Below are positions 35,005 to 42,834 of a stretch of DNA of 64,000 nt, piece by piece. The stretch is taken from NCBI GenBank assembly GCA_035532035.1, contig DATKRS010000010.1, positions 43,614 through 107,613 of the forward strand, given 5' to 3'. A program made the position numbers and the translations under genes. The DNA comes from Candidatus Dormiibacterota bacterium. GTDB lineage: Bacteria; Vulcanimicrobiota; Vulcanimicrobiia; Vulcanimicrobiales; Vulcanimicrobiaceae. Position 1 is the stretch's first letter; each line of letters opens with the position of its first letter. Under the pieces are notes generated by a model, which saw only the letters and a program-made list of their open reading frames with translations, did no database searches and had not been told where the DNA came from.

Positions 35005-35250
35005 CTATTCCAGATTATCGAGGTCTTCGAAGACCAGACGCTCCTCGCGAGGTAGCCCATTCCAACGAGCGTCAAGTATGAAGGCGACGTCGGGAACGAA
35101 CTCGGTTCTGGCGTCGTCGACGGCGCCGATAAGGCAGCGCAGCCTGCGATGACAAGAGGAGCTTAGTTCTCGGCCTGTCCTTTGCCGCGCGGTAGTGAGA
35201 ACTGGATCAGCGCGCGCACGGGCGCGAGGCCCCGGCTGATGACGGCGCAC
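35005..35250 (-). other. possible small gene or remnant in the gap downstream of pyrE
   Basis: The 187-bp gap 34976-35162 has coding character on the minus strand. The frame ends FVPDVAFILDARWNGL ... REERLVFEDLDNLE with codon use like the neighbours. The only start is an ATG inside pyrE, 88 bp before the pyrE stop in another frame, so a real independent gene is doubtful. It may be the tail of a decayed gene. I recognise no family. Confidence 0.2.
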
Positions 35251-35717
35251 GGCGTGACCTGCAGCCCCAACTCCTCAAGGCGCGCCTTTGCGGCGAGCAG
35301 CTCGCCGCCGTTGCTCACGATGTCCTCGAGAAGCAAGACGTGCTCCCCGCGATGGTACGGGCCCTCGACGTACTCGCCAGGAAAGGCGCCGTACCCCTTG
35401 GGCTTCTTGCGCACGACGATCATCGGAAGCCCGGAGAGCTGCGATACCGCCGTCGCGACGATCGCCCCGCCGAGCTCGGTTCCACCGACGAGATCGGGAT
35501 TCGTCTCGGCGATGAGCGGCGTGAAGAGGCGAGCGATGCGCCGCAACACCTGCGGATCGCTGAAGAGCTGAAACTTGTCGATGTAGTAGTCGCTTCGCAC
35601 GCCCCCCGCAAGAACGTAGTCGCCGCGCGTCAGCGCGCGGTCGAAGATGACCTTACGAAGCCAGACGAGCTCGGGGAGCGGACCCACGGGCTGATTGGGC
35701 GATCCTAAATGCTCCAT
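35163..35717 (-). CDS. pyrE: orotate phosphoribosyltransferase
   Basis: The 184-residue enzyme has FDRALTRGDYVLAGGVRSDYYIDKF, GTELGGAIVATAVSQLSG, the lysine loop VRKKPKGYG and the PRPP-binding motif VLLLEDIVSNGGELLAA. This is the arrangement of the shorter OPRTases. It makes orotidine 5'-phosphate for pyrimidine synthesis. Its ATG lies 13 nt inside the solute-binding lipoprotein gene, so it is translated from that transcript. No other pyr gene is near. Confidence 0.93.
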   Translation of the reverse strand: MEHLGSPNQPVGPLPELVWLRKVIFDRALTRGDYVLAGGVRSDYYIDKFQLFSDPQVLRRIARLFTPLIAETNPDLVGGTELGGAIVATAVSQLSGLPMIVVRKKPKGYGAFPGEYVEGPYHRGEHVLLLEDIVSNGGELLAAKARLEELGLQVTPCAVISRGLAPVRALIQFSLPRGKGQAEN

Positions 35718-37333
35718 TGCCATGCGTTCCAGGCTTCCTCCACCGGATTGGGGTCGAAGCCTTTGAAGTCGTCGCTGATCGGCTGCTGAAAGCGATACCA
35801 GTAGACGAAGATCTCCGGCACGTCGTCGTGAAGCAGCTGTTGCGTGCGCGCGTACGCCGCCTTGCGCGTCGCGTGATCGAAGTGCGTGAGCGCGTCGTTC
35901 TCGGCCGCGTCCATTGCGGCGCTGCAATACCGTGAGTAGTTGTATCCTCCGGGCGGAACGTTCTTGCACATGTACTGCGAGCTGTCATCGGGGTCGATGC
36001 CGGAGAACCATCCGGCGAGGCTGAGGTCGAAGTGTCCGAGCTGAAGGATCCCGCCCTCGCCTGCCGGAGCGAAGAGCACGTCGCCGGGAAAGTCCTTGAC
36101 CTGCACTTCGATCCCGGCCTGGCGAAGCTGCGCCTGCACGATCACCGACTCTTTGCTTCGCGTGACGTTCGAGGGGTTCGTTACCTCGACGAGCACGAGC
36201 GGCTGCCCATTCTTGCGCATGATGCCGTCGGGCCCCGGCGCCCACCCCGCCGCCTCGAGCAGAGCGCGCGCGCGCGCGAGGTCATGCGGATACGACCGGA
36301 CGTTGGGATCGAATGCCCACATCCAGTCGGGGAGGTCCTCTGTAGCCTCCTTTTGCTGGCCGTACGTGAGCGTACGAATCAACTCTCCCTTGTCGAGCGC
36401 ATACGCAATCGCTTGCCGGACGCGCACATCGCGCAGGTACGGCCGCGCGTCGTTGAGCTGGATGTCCTCGTATCCGTTGATGTTCATCCACACGATGTGC
36501 GTATCCGGGATTTGACTCGTCTGCGGATAGGTCTCGATGGAGGCCTGATAGATCCAGTCGATCGCGTGCGTGCGCAGCATGTTCACCGACGTGTTCTCGT
36601 CGGGAACGATCTTCAGCTCGACGCGCTGCAATCCGGGCCGCCCCATGAAGAACCGGTCGTTGCGAAGCAGCGTGATATGGTCGCCGTGCGACCATTCGCC
36701 GAAGCGAAACGGGCCGTCGCTCACGGTCGGCTCGCTGTTGAACGGAACCTGGTTGATGTTGGGATACTTGTCCAGCACGTGAGCCGGTGCAATCGGGTAC
36801 GGCTGATCGCTCTCAGCAAAGAACGTATTGACGAACGGCGAGAACTTCTCTTTGAGATGCACCACGACCGTGTAGGGGTCGGGCGTGTCGATCGTGCGGA
36901 TCTCGTCGTAGCCGTGCCGCGAAACGACGTTGTTGTTCGGGTTCATGATCGCTTGCCACGACCACTTGACGTCGCGCGCCGTGACCGGCACGCCGTCGGT
37001 CCAGTAGGCATCCCGGCGCAGGTGGTAAGTGATCGCGAGGCCGTCGCGGCTGACGCCGCCGTTCTCTAGCGTCGGTACCTGGGCGGCGAGCATCGGAACC
37101 GGGTTGCCGCGAGCGTCGGCCGAGACGAGCGGCTCGAACATCAATCGCGCGACGAAGACGTCGGTCGTGTTCGAAGCGAGCAAAGGATTGAGATTCTTCA
37201 AGTCCCCTTGGATGGCGATGCGTAAGTCGCCCGGCACCGTCCATGCGTGCCGGCCGCCCTGGACGTTTCCAATGCTGCGGGTGCAACTCGCGAGAAGGAG
37301 ACTCAGCGCGACGAAGGCGACCGCGCGTCTCAT
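35705..37333 (-). CDS. ABC transporter solute-binding lipoprotein, peptide/nickel (family 5) type
   Basis: The 542-residue product has a lipoprotein signal (MRRAVAFVALSLLLASC, lipobox LASC), LRIAIQGDLKNLNPLLAS, SRDGLAITYHLRRDAYWTDG, RHGYDEI and DVRVRQAIAYALDKGELI. These are standard for DppA/OppA-like proteins. It would capture peptides or related solutes in the periplasm. The permease and ATPase genes are not adjacent. It overlaps the EF-G-like gene by ATGA and pyrE by 13 nt, so it is embedded in an unrelated operon. Confidence 0.93.
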   Translation of the reverse strand: MRRAVAFVALSLLLASCTRSIGNVQGGRHAWTVPGDLRIAIQGDLKNLNPLLASNTTDVFVARLMFEPLVSADARGNPVPMLAAQVPTLENGGVSRDGLAITYHLRRDAYWTDGVPVTARDVKWSWQAIMNPNNNVVSRHGYDEIRTIDTPDPYTVVVHLKEKFSPFVNTFFAESDQPYPIAPAHVLDKYPNINQVPFNSEPTVSDGPFRFGEWSHGDHITLLRNDRFFMGRPGLQRVELKIVPDENTSVNMLRTHAIDWIYQASIETYPQTSQIPDTHIVWMNINGYEDIQLNDARPYLRDVRVRQAIAYALDKGELIRTLTYGQQKEATEDLPDWMWAFDPNVRSYPHDLARARALLEAAGWAPGPDGIMRKNGQPLVLVEVTNPSNVTRSKESVIVQAQLRQAGIEVQVKDFPGDVLFAPAGEGGILQLGHFDLSLAGWFSGIDPDDSSQYMCKNVPPGGYNYSRYCSAAMDAAENDALTHFDHATRKAAYARTQQLLHDDVPEIFVYWYRFQQPISDDFKGFDPNPVEEAWNAWQWSI

Positions 37334-39366
37334 ACCGCCGCCTTTCCGCCGACGCGGTTTCCGGGAATCGGATCGTAGCGCTCGTGACGCCAACGGAACG
37401 TTCCCAAGCCTTGCGTCCCCGTGCGCAACTCGGTGATGTACCGCGGCATCTCGACCTGCGGAACGTCGGCTTCGATCTCGTCGAATCCCGAGCGCGCCGA
37501 GGGCGTCATGCCGAGAATCTGCCCGCGCTTGCCGGTCAGCTGCTGAATGACCGTCGACGTGTATGGCGTCGGCACGATCACCGTAACGCGAACGATCGGC
37601 TCGAGCACGACAGGCCGGCACTTCGGCAGCGCCTCCCGGACGCCCATGCCTGCTGCCGTCTTGAACGACTGCTCGCTCGAGTCGACGTCGTGGTACTGTC
37701 CGTCGAACAACGTCACGTGCAGATCGCTGACGGGATAACCGCCAGGCCCACGTGCGAGCGCTTCGCGCACGCCCTTTTCGACCGCGGGAATGAACTGGCG
37801 CGGCACGACCCCTCCCACGATCTTCTCCTCGAACGTCACGCCCGAGCCGCGTTCCCGCGGCTCGAAGCGCAGCCATACGTCGCCGAACTGGCCGTGCCCA
37901 CCCGTTTGATGCTTGTACCGCGAGTGGATCTCGGTCGATGCCGTGATCGTCTCTTGATACGGGATCGACGGGGGCGCCACCTCGACCTCGACCTTGTACT
38001 TGCGCGCAAGCCGCTCGACAGCGATGTTCACATGCTGTTCCCCAGAGCCTTGAAGCAACAACTCGTTGGTGACGTCGGCTCGCCCGAGCGAGAGCGACGG
38101 GTCCTCGTCCACGATGCGGGCGAGCATCTGCGAGATCTTTGCCTCGTCGATTCTCTCCCTCGGCCTGATCGCAACGGCGAAGACGGGCGCACCGTGCGTG
38201 ATCCGCGGCAGAAGAACCTTGTGGCCGTTCGCGGTGATCGTGTCACCGGTGGCGACGGATTCAAGACGCGCGATGGCGACGATCGCGCCCGGCCCGGCAT
38301 CGCCCATGGGCTCTTGTTTCTTGCCTTGTAAGCGGTAAAGGCCGCCGGAACGCACGCGCTCGCCGCCTTTGCTGATATCGGTGAGGGTCGCGTCGGACGT
38401 CACGGTTCCGGCGAGCACGCGCACGACGGATATCTTGCCCGATTGCGGGTGGATCGACGTCTTGAGGACGCGTGCGACGAATGGTGCCGACGGATCCGGC
38501 GGAAGCGGGCGTCCCTCGGCGTCGATATGCGGCCGATCCGCCGGTGAGGGAAACCAGCGTTCCATCGCGCGCACGAGCGCGCCGACGCCGGCGCCCGTCG
38601 CGCCTGCAGCGACGAGGACCGGAATGATCTGATCGTGCGAGCACTCGTTGCACAAGTCGCGCTCGACCTCGTCGAGCGGAGGTTCCTTTCCTTCGAGCAG
38701 CTCTTCCATGAGGGTATCGTCGAAATCGGCCATAGCCTCGAGGAGTGCGGTACGCGCCTGCCCGACCTGCTGCTGCACGCCCTGCGGAATCTCCACCTCG
38801 CGCTCTGCGCCGTCAGCCGATGCATACGCCTTCATCTCCGCGAGATCGACGAAACCGGTGAAGGACTCCGCTGCGCCGATCGGCCATTGCTCCGCGATCA
38901 CGTGGCGGCCGTACGCGTCCTGCAGTGCGGCGAGCGTGCCCGCGAAGTTCGCGCCCGGCCGGTCCATCTTGTCGACGACGAAGAGGTGCGGGAGCCGCAG
39001 CTGCTCGACGGCGTCGACGAGCATGCGGGTCTGCACGACGCGTGAGGGGTCCGCCTCGACCACAATGACGGCGGCATCGACGCCGGTGAGCGCCATGCGC
39101 GTCTCTTCGAAAAAATCGATGAAGCCCGGCGTATCGACGATGGTGAGGTCGATGCCGTCTGCCGCACAGTGTGCGAAGCCGACCGTCGTACTCTGCGCGT
39201 GAGCGACGTCTTCGGGCTCGAAATCGGTGACGGTCGTACCGTCGGAAATGGAACCGCGGCGCCCAATGGCGCCGCAGTGTGCGAGGATCGCTTCGACGAG
39301 CGTAGTCTTGCCCGCGTGGTGAGGACCGACGAATGCAACGTTACGCAGGCGTGAGATCTCCGCCAT
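37330..39366 (-). CDS. elongation factor G-like GTPase (EF-G2-type) with altered G4 motif
   Basis: The 678-residue protein has the five-domain EF-G layout: P-loop GPHHAGKT (residues 14-21), switch II DTPGFIDF, domain II GKISVVRVLAGTV, domain III VDEDPSLSLGRADVTNELLLQGSGEQH, and domain IV with GGHGQFGDVWLRFEP and GYPVSDLHVTLFDGQYHDVDSS. The G4 motif, NKMD in canonical EF-G, reads DKMD here (VVDKMDRPGANF; codon GAC). It resembles the secondary EF-G paralogues of many bacteria, whose role is not settled. It lies 26 nt after the PHP gene. Confidence 0.9.
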   Translation of the reverse strand: MAEISRLRNVAFVGPHHAGKTTLVEAILAHCGAIGRRGSISDGTTVTDFEPEDVAHAQSTTVGFAHCAADGIDLTIVDTPGFIDFFEETRMALTGVDAAVIVVEADPSRVVQTRMLVDAVEQLRLPHLFVVDKMDRPGANFAGTLAALQDAYGRHVIAEQWPIGAAESFTGFVDLAEMKAYASADGAEREVEIPQGVQQQVGQARTALLEAMADFDDTLMEELLEGKEPPLDEVERDLCNECSHDQIIPVLVAAGATGAGVGALVRAMERWFPSPADRPHIDAEGRPLPPDPSAPFVARVLKTSIHPQSGKISVVRVLAGTVTSDATLTDISKGGERVRSGGLYRLQGKKQEPMGDAGPGAIVAIARLESVATGDTITANGHKVLLPRITHGAPVFAVAIRPRERIDEAKISQMLARIVDEDPSLSLGRADVTNELLLQGSGEQHVNIAVERLARKYKVEVEVAPPSIPYQETITASTEIHSRYKHQTGGHGQFGDVWLRFEPRERGSGVTFEEKIVGGVVPRQFIPAVEKGVREALARGPGGYPVSDLHVTLFDGQYHDVDSSEQSFKTAAGMGVREALPKCRPVVLEPIVRVTVIVPTPYTSTVIQQLTGKRGQILGMTPSARSGFDEIEADVPQVEMPRYITELRTGTQGLGTFRWRHERYDPIPGNRVGGKAAV

Positions 39367-39392
39367 CGATGGCTCCCCCTTCGAGCGTGGTG

Positions 39393-40868
39393 TCAGCGGC
39401 GGCGCTTGGCCGCCTTCTTGTTCGTCTTCTTCTTCGCGAGCTTCTTCGGCTTCGCCGTGCGTTTCGCGGCCACTTTCCGTTTCGGCGTCTTTCTCGCCGT
39501 CGCGGCGCGCGAGGCCCTGGCGACGGTTTTCGTCTTCTTTATCGGAACGCGCTTCTTGACAACGGCCTTCGCAACGGCCTTCTTGGCGGGCTTCTTCGCG
39601 ACGCTTTTCTTTGCCACGGGCTTCTTGCCCGGCTTGGAGGCCTTTACCGCGCGTGCCTTCGACGACGAGGCCGCCGATTCAACGCTCCGGCGAGCGCTGC
39701 TTCCCTTAGGGGAGGCCGTTCTGGCGGACAGCGGCACTTTGCGCTTCGGGCCGGCGGTGCGAGCGGCGCGAGCGCCGCCGAGGCGAAGGGCGCGAGCGCT
39801 CTCCGTCTCTTCCGGGAGGCCCAGCTCGGCTCGGCCGAACCCCGTGATGCTGCTTCCCGGCGCATGCGGCCGCTCGGGGCGCCGCTGTCGTGCCTTCTCG
39901 ATGTGCTCCCGCGTGGCGCGAAGCGCGACGCGCGCGAGCCGTCCGTTCACGGGGAAGACCAGCTCGTTGATGCCGCAGTCATCGAGCAGCTTGAGCACTG
40001 CTTCGAACGCTCCCCCCTGGTCCTTGGGGCTGTGCGCGTCGGAGCCGATCGCGACCGGAACGCCCTTCGCCTTCGCCTTGCGCAACAACCGACGGTACGC
40101 GTCGAGATAACGCCGCTTCTGATCCTCGGGATGGTCGCGATAGAGGAAGCGCGTGTTGAACTCGATCGCCATGCCGCGGGCGAGGCATGCCGCCAACACG
40201 CGATTTTCGTACTCCTCGAGCTTCTTGGCCTCCGGCCATTGTCCGAAGATCGCCGGCGCATAGATGTGCCCGGCGATCTGGCCGGGCAGCTTTTCGATCT
40301 CGTCCACGAGCTTCGTGACGTACATCTCCCACGTTCGTTCTTTGCCGACGGCCTCGAAGTACTCGGCGAACTCCGGATTGTCGAAGGGCCAAGGCCAGTC
40401 GGAGCCCTTCTCGGGGTGATCGATCGTGAGAAAATGGACGGAGCGCACGAGGCCGTCGGGCCGCATGGCATCCACGATGTTTTGCGCGTCGGGCCTCGAG
40501 CGAGGATCGGTGTCGATCTCGACCCCGATGGAGAAGCGCATGCCGCGGCGCAGACCTTCGGAGACGACCTGCGCGTGGCCGACCTCGACGCCCGCCGTCT
40601 CGGCACAGCCGTAGATATCTCCCGCTTCGGCGAGCTTGAGCGCGCGGCGCACCGTATTGACCGCGCCGGGGTCTTCGAAGGTGAGGAAGTTGACGTGATC
40701 GCTCACCATCAGGAAGCGCGGCCAGCCGCGGCGGCAGGCTTGATAGAACCAAAGGAAGAGCATCCGCGCCGAATACGCGATGGGACGCTCCTCGGCAAAC
40801 AATGGCCGATGTTCCCCCTTCGCGTGGCCGTGGACGTCCGGGATTGCGCGTATCCGTGGGTCGCTCAT
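39393..40868 (-). CDS. PHP-domain phosphoesterase with histone-H1-like lysine/alanine tail
   Basis: Residues 1-320 form a PHP domain with the expected metal ligands: DVHGHAKGEH near residue 11, VSDHVNF, GVEIDTD, VHFLTIDH, GHIYAP and GSDAHSPKD. This is like histidinol-phosphate phosphatase and polymerase-associated PHP domains. Residues of about 325-491 are low-complexity, basic and rich in Lys, Ala, Arg and Pro (KKPVAKKSVAKKPAKKAVAK), resembling histone H1 and bacterial H1-like tails that bind DNA. The tail suggests a nucleic-acid-directed phosphoesterase. It lies 21 nt after the anti-sigma/alkyltransferase gene. Confidence 0.85.
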   Translation of the reverse strand: MSDPRIRAIPDVHGHAKGEHRPLFAEERPIAYSARMLFLWFYQACRRGWPRFLMVSDHVNFLTFEDPGAVNTVRRALKLAEAGDIYGCAETAGVEVGHAQVVSEGLRRGMRFSIGVEIDTDPRSRPDAQNIVDAMRPDGLVRSVHFLTIDHPEKGSDWPWPFDNPEFAEYFEAVGKERTWEMYVTKLVDEIEKLPGQIAGHIYAPAIFGQWPEAKKLEEYENRVLAACLARGMAIEFNTRFLYRDHPEDQKRRYLDAYRRLLRKAKAKGVPVAIGSDAHSPKDQGGAFEAVLKLLDDCGINELVFPVNGRLARVALRATREHIEKARQRRPERPHAPGSSITGFGRAELGLPEETESARALRLGGARAARTAGPKRKVPLSARTASPKGSSARRSVESAASSSKARAVKASKPGKKPVAKKSVAKKPAKKAVAKAVVKKRVPIKKTKTVARASRAATARKTPKRKVAAKRTAKPKKLAKKKTNKKAAKRRR

Positions 40869-40889
40869 CTGACTCCGGCGGATTTTTGG

Positions 40890-41630
40890 CTAACGCGCGC
40901 GCCGATACCCTTCGAGTTCCAAAAGACGTTGCTTCATCTCGAGCCCATAGTAGTAGTCGTGCAGCGCCCCCGAGGAGTCGACGACGCGGTGGCAGGGGAA
41001 GAAGAGCGGAAGGGGATTGCGTGCCATCACCCGTCCTACGGCCCGCGCCGCTTTGGGCTTGCCGATCTGCGTCGCGACCCAGCCGTACGAGCGCACCTCC
41101 CCGGGAGGGATGCTCGCTGCGGCGCGAAGCGCGGCCTGCTCGAACGGCGTGAGATCGCCGATGTCGACGACGCGCTCGTCGACGCGCCACGTCCGAAAGA
41201 ATCGGTCGAGCGTATCGTGGAGCCACGCCGGAGCCTGTCCGCGCAAGACTGGGCGGCGCAAGCGCTGCTCGACGCGCTGCTGCACTGCCTCGAAGCCTCC
41301 GCCGGTGTCGAATCCGAGGTACGCGATGCGCGGTCCCCTGAAACCGACGTAGAGCCGCCCGACGGGCGTGCGAGCCGAGGTCAGCATCAGCGGCTCGCTG
41401 CGCATGCGCTGGCGTAATGACGTAATGTGCCCGAGAACTCTTCGGGCGAGGTCGCACGACGGCTCGGGAACGGGGAGGCATGCAAGGCAGTAGGCGACGC
41501 CTTCGCACTCCTCGTAGAGTCGCTGGCATTGTGGGCAGGCGTGAAGGTGCGTCGTCACCTCGGCCTTCAGCGTGCGCGTGCAGGTGCCTCGGGTCTCGTC
41601 CCACATCGCTTCGAGGTCACGACATCGCAT
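40890..41630 (-). CDS. zf-HC2 anti-sigma domain fused to O6-alkylguanine-DNA alkyltransferase
   Basis: Residues 1-45 match the zinc-binding anti-sigma (zf-HC2) pattern: Cys3, then HLHACPQC with His28, Cys32 and Cys35. This is the ZAS motif seen in ECF anti-sigma factors. Residues 80-246 are an Ogt/Ada-C-like methylated-DNA-cysteine methyltransferase: PFEQAALRAAASIPPGEVRSYG, RAVGRVMARNPLPLFFPCHRVV with acceptor Cys213, and a closing LLELEG. Ogt repairs O6-alkylguanine irreversibly by alkylating its own Cys. The ATG lies 14 nt inside the sigma gene, so the pair is translationally coupled. I infer a damage-sensing anti-sigma factor; the simple alternative is a repair enzyme with a borrowed zinc finger. 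Confidence 0.9.
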   Translation of the reverse strand: MRCRDLEAMWDETRGTCTRTLKAEVTTHLHACPQCQRLYEECEGVAYCLACLPVPEPSCDLARRVLGHITSLRQRMRSEPLMLTSARTPVGRLYVGFRGPRIAYLGFDTGGGFEAVQQRVEQRLRRPVLRGQAPAWLHDTLDRFFRTWRVDERVVDIGDLTPFEQAALRAAASIPPGEVRSYGWVATQIGKPKAARAVGRVMARNPLPLFFPCHRVVDSSGALHDYYYGLEMKQRLLELEGYRRAR

Positions 41631-42285
41631 GGGTTGGTGCTCCTTGCGGGGTAAAGCGGCCGACCTGCGGCCCGAGAATGCGCCGCAGAATCCGCACGGC
41701 TCGGTGCACGTGCGACTTCACGGTGCCGATGGGTTGGTGCAGAATTTCGGCGATCTCCGGGTGACTGCGCCCCTCGATGAATCGCAGCGTCGCCGCCGCA
41801 CGAAGGTGCATGGGAAGTTGGAGCAGCGCGCGTTCGACGAGGGCGACATCCGCGTTCTGCTCCACGATGGTCTCCGGTCGCTGCGGCCGGCGCTCCTCGG
41901 TGTTGCGCAGCAGGGCGTCGGGATCAGCGAGCGCGTCGAGAGCGACGCTCGCCGGTCGCTTGCTGCGAAGACGATTGCGCGTGACGTTCAGCGTAATCGT
42001 GTAGAGCCAGGGCTGAAGGCGAAGCTCGTGTCGCTGCTCGGCAGGCATCTTGCCGAGCGCGCGATAGGCGCGCACGAACGCATCCTGGACGATCTCTTCG
42101 GCGTCCTCGCGATTACCGGTCATGCGCAGTGCGAAGCCGTAGAGCCTACGCTGATAGTCGTCGACGATCTGGTCGAAGCTCTCGACGCTCGCGACGCTCT
42201 TGCTTTCCCGCTTGGCTGAAGGGCGTGCGGGGCGAACCGCAGTTGACAAGAAGGCTCCTTGAAGGAGCGGTGCGAGAGCACTCAT
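41617..42285 (-). CDS. ECF-type RNA polymerase sigma factor
   Basis: The 222-residue protein has sigma region 2 (FDQIVDDYQRRLYGFALRMT, EDAEEIVQDAFVRAYRALG, PWLYTITLNVTRNRLR) and region 4 (LLQLPMHLRAAATLRFIEG, PEIAEILHQPIGTVKSHVHRAV). The start is ATG 42285. The frame extends further upstream, but those residues lack similarity and would run into the divergent promoter gap. Its 3' end overlaps the anti-sigma/alkyltransferase gene by 14 nt, the classic ECF/anti-sigma layout. The 84-bp gap upstream contains GGAACC on this strand (42343-42338), a sequence like the -35 box of ECF promoters. Autoregulation is possible, but no matching -10 is clear. Confidence 0.93.
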   Translation of the reverse strand: MSALAPLLQGAFLSTAVRPARPSAKRESKSVASVESFDQIVDDYQRRLYGFALRMTGNREDAEEIVQDAFVRAYRALGKMPAEQRHELRLQPWLYTITLNVTRNRLRSKRPASVALDALADPDALLRNTEERRPQRPETIVEQNADVALVERALLQLPMHLRAAATLRFIEGRSHPEIAEILHQPIGTVKSHVHRAVRILRRILGPQVGRFTPQGAPTHAMS

Positions 42286-42369
42286 CCCTAGCTCGAACCG
42301 CCCGCTCCTATGGCCGAGTTTCACTCGCCAGTCCGGAGGTTCCCGCGGCCTCACGGGGAAGCTCCTCCC

Positions 42370-42813
42370 ATGACGCAACACCGGATGCCGCCGGAGGTCG
42401 TCCCATCGCCCGAACTGCAGCCGCAGTCGGGCGTTTTTGTTGGAGAGATCTCCTTCGACGCGTACACCATGTGCAGTTTCTTGCCCGACCTCGATTCGGC
42501 ACGGGCGATACCGCTCGTGCTTATCGGCTATCGCGCGCACGAGGACCCTTGGTTCGTTTGGCTGGTTCCGCAGGAAGGGCTGCGCCCGGAGGGGCTGACG
42601 AGCGACCCGTACTATTCGCGCGTTTTACGCGATCCGCGAGCGTACTTTCGAAAGAAACTCGCCAAGTACGTCGACGAGACGGGGTCGGTGAGGCGAGGGA
42701 TTGAGATGCTCGTGGACTGCCATCAGAATCACTTGGCCTTCACGCCGCTGACGGAGCTCGGCGAGACGCCATTCTTGCATCCTTTGGAGCTCCAGCTTCT
42801 CGCCGCGTTCTGA
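42370..42813 (+). CDS. uncharacterised protein
   Basis: I do not recognise this 147-residue protein. It has no signal peptide or transmembrane helix. It contains a hydrophobic strand-rich part (PLVLIGYRAHEDPWFVWLVP) and then a charged helical part (DPRAYFRKKLAKYVDETGSV). The ATG at 42370 has GGGGAA 9 nt upstream; an ATG at 42310 would add 20 residues without a ribosome-binding site. The gene is divergent from the ECF sigma gene and shares an 84-bp gap with it, so it could be part of the same regulon. That is inference only. Confidence 0.6.
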   Translation: MTQHRMPPEVVPSPELQPQSGVFVGEISFDAYTMCSFLPDLDSARAIPLVLIGYRAHEDPWFVWLVPQEGLRPEGLTSDPYYSRVLRDPRAYFRKKLAKYVDETGSVRRGIEMLVDCHQNHLAFTPLTELGETPFLHPLELQLLAAF

Positions 42814-42834
42814 CCGGGCTGCCGGACGGTCGCT

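Noticed and set aside
39333..41417. 694-residue plus-strand frame across the PHP and alkyltransferase genes
   Set aside because: It is antisense to two genes with clear motifs; its composition (Arg/Ala-rich, no domain) is what a high-GC shadow gives.
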